Assembly (NCBI GenBank): GCA_002335345.1
Contig: DDCS01000154.1
Coordinates: 1 to 7,640, forward strand
Reading direction: 5' to 3'
Origin: Flavobacteriaceae bacterium UBA2000
GTDB lineage: Bacteria; Bacteroidota; Bacteroidia; Flavobacteriales; Flavobacteriaceae
DNA: 7,640 nt
A program made the translations under genes and the position numbers. The notes below the pieces were generated by a model, which worked only from the letters and a program-made list of their open reading frames with translations, did no database searches and had not been told where the DNA came from. This document shows, piece after piece, positions 6,092 through 7,640 of this stretch; the stretch's first letter is position 1; each line of letters starts with the position of its first letter.

Positions 6092-7640
6092 TTGGGGAGA
6101 GTCATACTTAACGGATGGAAATTTTACCTGCCCGGAGTTTTACTCTGTGCATTTTTGCTTTTTGGGGCCGACCTTAAGGCCCAGGAAGATACCCTCGTTA
6201 CGGGATCTGTAATGGGGCGTCTCGACTTGCCTAATCCGAACAGCATCGAGAACATGTATAGCTACGATCCAATAACGGATCGATACATTTTAAGCCGCAT
6301 GCTGGGTGATTTTGATATTTCATATCCGGTTATACTCACCCCAGAGGAATACGAGGAGCGCGTGCGCAACGAGCAAATAAAATCTTATTTCAAAGAGAAA
6401 ATTGATGCTGCAGACGGACGAAAAGAGGGCGCTGAGGAAGCCCAGCGCAATCTCTTGCCCACGTTTTACGTAAACTCGAATTTCTTCGAATCGGTTTTTG
6501 GAGGGAATACCATTGAAATTATTCCTCAAGGTAGTGTGGAGATGGACCTAGGCCTGTTGTATACCAAACAAGATAACCCTCAGTTTTCTCCGCGTAACAG
6601 AAGCAATTTATCCTTTGATTTCGATCAACGCATCAGCTTAAGTTTGCTTGGAAAAATTGGTGAACGCCTTCAAATCACAGCAAATTATGACACCCAATCG
6701 ACTTTTGATTTTCAAAATTCAATAAAACTAGAGTACACCCCGACAGAAGATGATATTATCCGAAAAATCGAGGTCGGTAATGTCAGTATGCCCTTAAATA
6801 GCAGTTTGATTCAAGGGGCCCAAAGCCTTTTTGGGGTCAAAACTCAGCTTCAATTTGGCCGCACGACCATTACAGGAGTTTTCTCTGAACAGCGCTCAGA
6901 AACCAGATCTGTTGTGGCTGAAGGCGGAGCAACCGTTACTGATTTTGAGTTGTTTGCCTTGGATTATGATGAGAATCGTCACTTTTTCTTAGCCCATTAC
7001 TTTAGAGATAGCTATGACCGCGTACTGAAGAATTATCCTTTTATTAATTCGAATGTTCAAATTACACGAGCCGAGGTTTGGATTACCAACAGAAATAACA
7101 CCACAAACGATGTCCGCAATATCATCGCTTTGCAGGATATCGGCGAGTCAAAGAGTGAAAACATCGGTTTGAATGCCATTCCCGGAGGATTTATCAATGC
7201 CCCAGGCACGGCTTTCCCGGACAACAAAAACAACGACTTCAACCCTTTTGGGATCGATAATCCCGGCGTACAAAGTATTTTATCCCCGGCAATTCGCGAT
7301 GTCGCGACGGCAGCCTCTGGTTTTGGCGGGGTTGGCGTTAATGACGGAATTGATTATGTGAGTCTTGAAAATGCGCGTAAACTCCAGCCCAACGAGTACA
7401 ACTTAAATCAACAGCTCGGTTATATTTCATTGAATCAGCGCCTGAATAATGACGAGGTTTTGGCCGTAGCATTCCAGTACACCGTTAATGGCAAAGTCTA
7501 TCAAGTCGGTGAGTTTTCTACCGATGGGGTTCAGGCCACCGGACAAGCGGGACAAACCAGCGGTGGTGATCCAGGAGGAGATCCGGGTGGTGATCCTAGC
7601 TCGGGAGACCCAGGGACCGTTCAAGCCATCCCACAAAACT
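6092..7640 (+). CDS. sprA: Type IX secretion / gliding motility translocon SprA (Sov), N-terminal part, runs off window
   Basis: SprA is the very large outer-membrane beta-barrel through which type IX secretion exports adhesins and enzymes. It is required for gliding in flavobacteria. The frame is open to the window edge, giving about 516 residues of a protein usually well over 2,000 long. Recognisable stretches include YSYDPITDRYILSR, YPVILTPEEYEER, DLGLLYTKQDNPQFSPRNRS, LEYTPTEDDIIRKIEVGNVS, GAQSLFGVKTQLQFGRTTI, LDYDENRHFFLAHYFRD, LGYISLNQRLNNDEVLAVAF and YQVGEFSTDGVQAT, all matching the SprA family as I know it. A signal peptide is clear: a basic start (R3, K10), a hydrophobic core FYLPGVLLCAFLLFG, and likely cleavage near LKA-QED at about residue 30. 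No ATG lies in frame between the ruvA stop and this peptide. The best start is the TTG at 6092, with ATA at 6104 as a weaker option. The frame shows no internal disruption. Near the right edge, residues 491-507 form a Gly-Asp-Pro repeat. Confidence 0.95.
   Translation, partial: MGRVILNGWKFYLPGVLLCAFLLFGADLKAQEDTLVTGSVMGRLDLPNPNSIENMYSYDPITDRYILSRMLGDFDISYPVILTPEEYEERVRNEQIKSYFKEKIDAADGRKEGAEEAQRNLLPTFYVNSNFFESVFGGNTIEIIPQGSVEMDLGLLYTKQDNPQFSPRNRSNLSFDFDQRISLSLLGKIGERLQITANYDTQSTFDFQNSIKLEYTPTEDDIIRKIEVGNVSMPLNSSLIQGAQSLFGVKTQLQFGRTTITGVFSEQRSETRSVVAEGGATVTDFELFALDYDENRHFFLAHYFRDSYDRVLKNYPFINSNVQITRAEVWITNRNNTTNDVRNIIALQDIGESKSENIGLNAIPGGFINAPGTAFPDNKNNDFNPFGIDNPGVQSILSPAIRDVATAASGFGGVGVNDGIDYVSLENARKLQPNEYNLNQQLGYISLNQRLNNDEVLAVAFQYTVNGKVYQVGEFSTDGVQATGQAGQTSGGDPGGDPGGDPSSGDPGTVQAIPQN
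7562..7612 (+). repeat. 12-base tandem repeat coding Gly-Gly-Asp-Pro in sprA
   Basis: Three in-frame 12-base units of pattern GGnGGnGATCCn (7562-7573, 7574-7585, 7586-7597) encode GGDP three times. They are followed by Ser-Ser and a shorter Gly-Asp-Pro at 7604-7612. The copies differ mainly at third codon positions, so the repeat looks settled rather than freshly expanded. It sits in a polar stretch just after the conserved QVGEFSTDGVQAT segment, where it probably makes a flexible loop. Confidence 0.85.

Noticed and set aside
6086..6094. TAGCGTTTG as a separate sprA promoter
   Set aside because: It has one base too many between TA and TTTG and overlaps the proposed start codon; cotranscription with ruvA is simpler.
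6115..6177. ATG at 6115 as the sprA start or a separate small gene
   Set aside because: It is out of the SprA frame and stops after 20 codons; it overlaps the signal-peptide coding region, so it is most likely a chance ATG.
7427..7636. Minus-strand open frames opposite sprA (also 6320-6529 and 7057-7242)
   Set aside because: The plus strand encodes recognisable SprA throughout, and the antisense translations resemble nothing.

Overview
The window reads as ordinary core chromosome of a member of the Bacteroidota, almost certainly the family Flavobacteriaceae. The evidence is the SprA (Sov) type IX secretion and gliding translocon, a short QueG, RuvB and MaeB sequences of flavobacterial character, TAnnTTTG-type -7 promoter boxes and the lack of clear Shine-Dalgarno sites. 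Base composition looks moderate, which is somewhat high for the family. I cannot name the genus.

All genes lie on the + strand. In order they are: the 3' half of the cytochrome c oxidase subunit I gene (1-969, open at the left edge); an intrinsic terminator (about 1003-1032); a promoter and ruvB (1071-2099); queG (2139-3062); a promoter and maeB, a malic enzyme fused to a phosphotransacetylase-like domain (3122-5416); a promoter and ruvA (5507-6088); and the 5' part of sprA (6092 to beyond 7640). No gap between genes exceeds about 100 bases. I see no tRNA, rRNA, insertion sequence, CRISPR array or sign of recent transfer.

The likely transcription units are ctaD (ending one), ruvB-queG, maeB, and ruvA-sprA. 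The genes do not form one pathway. They cover aerobic respiration, Holliday-junction processing (RuvA and RuvB, split by two unrelated genes), tRNA queuosine modification, malate-to-pyruvate conversion with NADPH production, and protein export across the outer membrane.

I found no previously undescribed system. The points most worth checking are: (a) sprA has no ATG in frame upstream of its signal peptide, so it probably starts at a TTG three bases after the ruvA stop; (b) the SprA N-terminal region carries a Gly-Gly-Asp-Pro repeat encoded by a 12-base tandem repeat; (c) the ruvB promoter sits so close to the ATG that the mRNA may be leaderless; (d) QueG is a natural short form lacking the C-terminal HEAT-like region of longer homologues.
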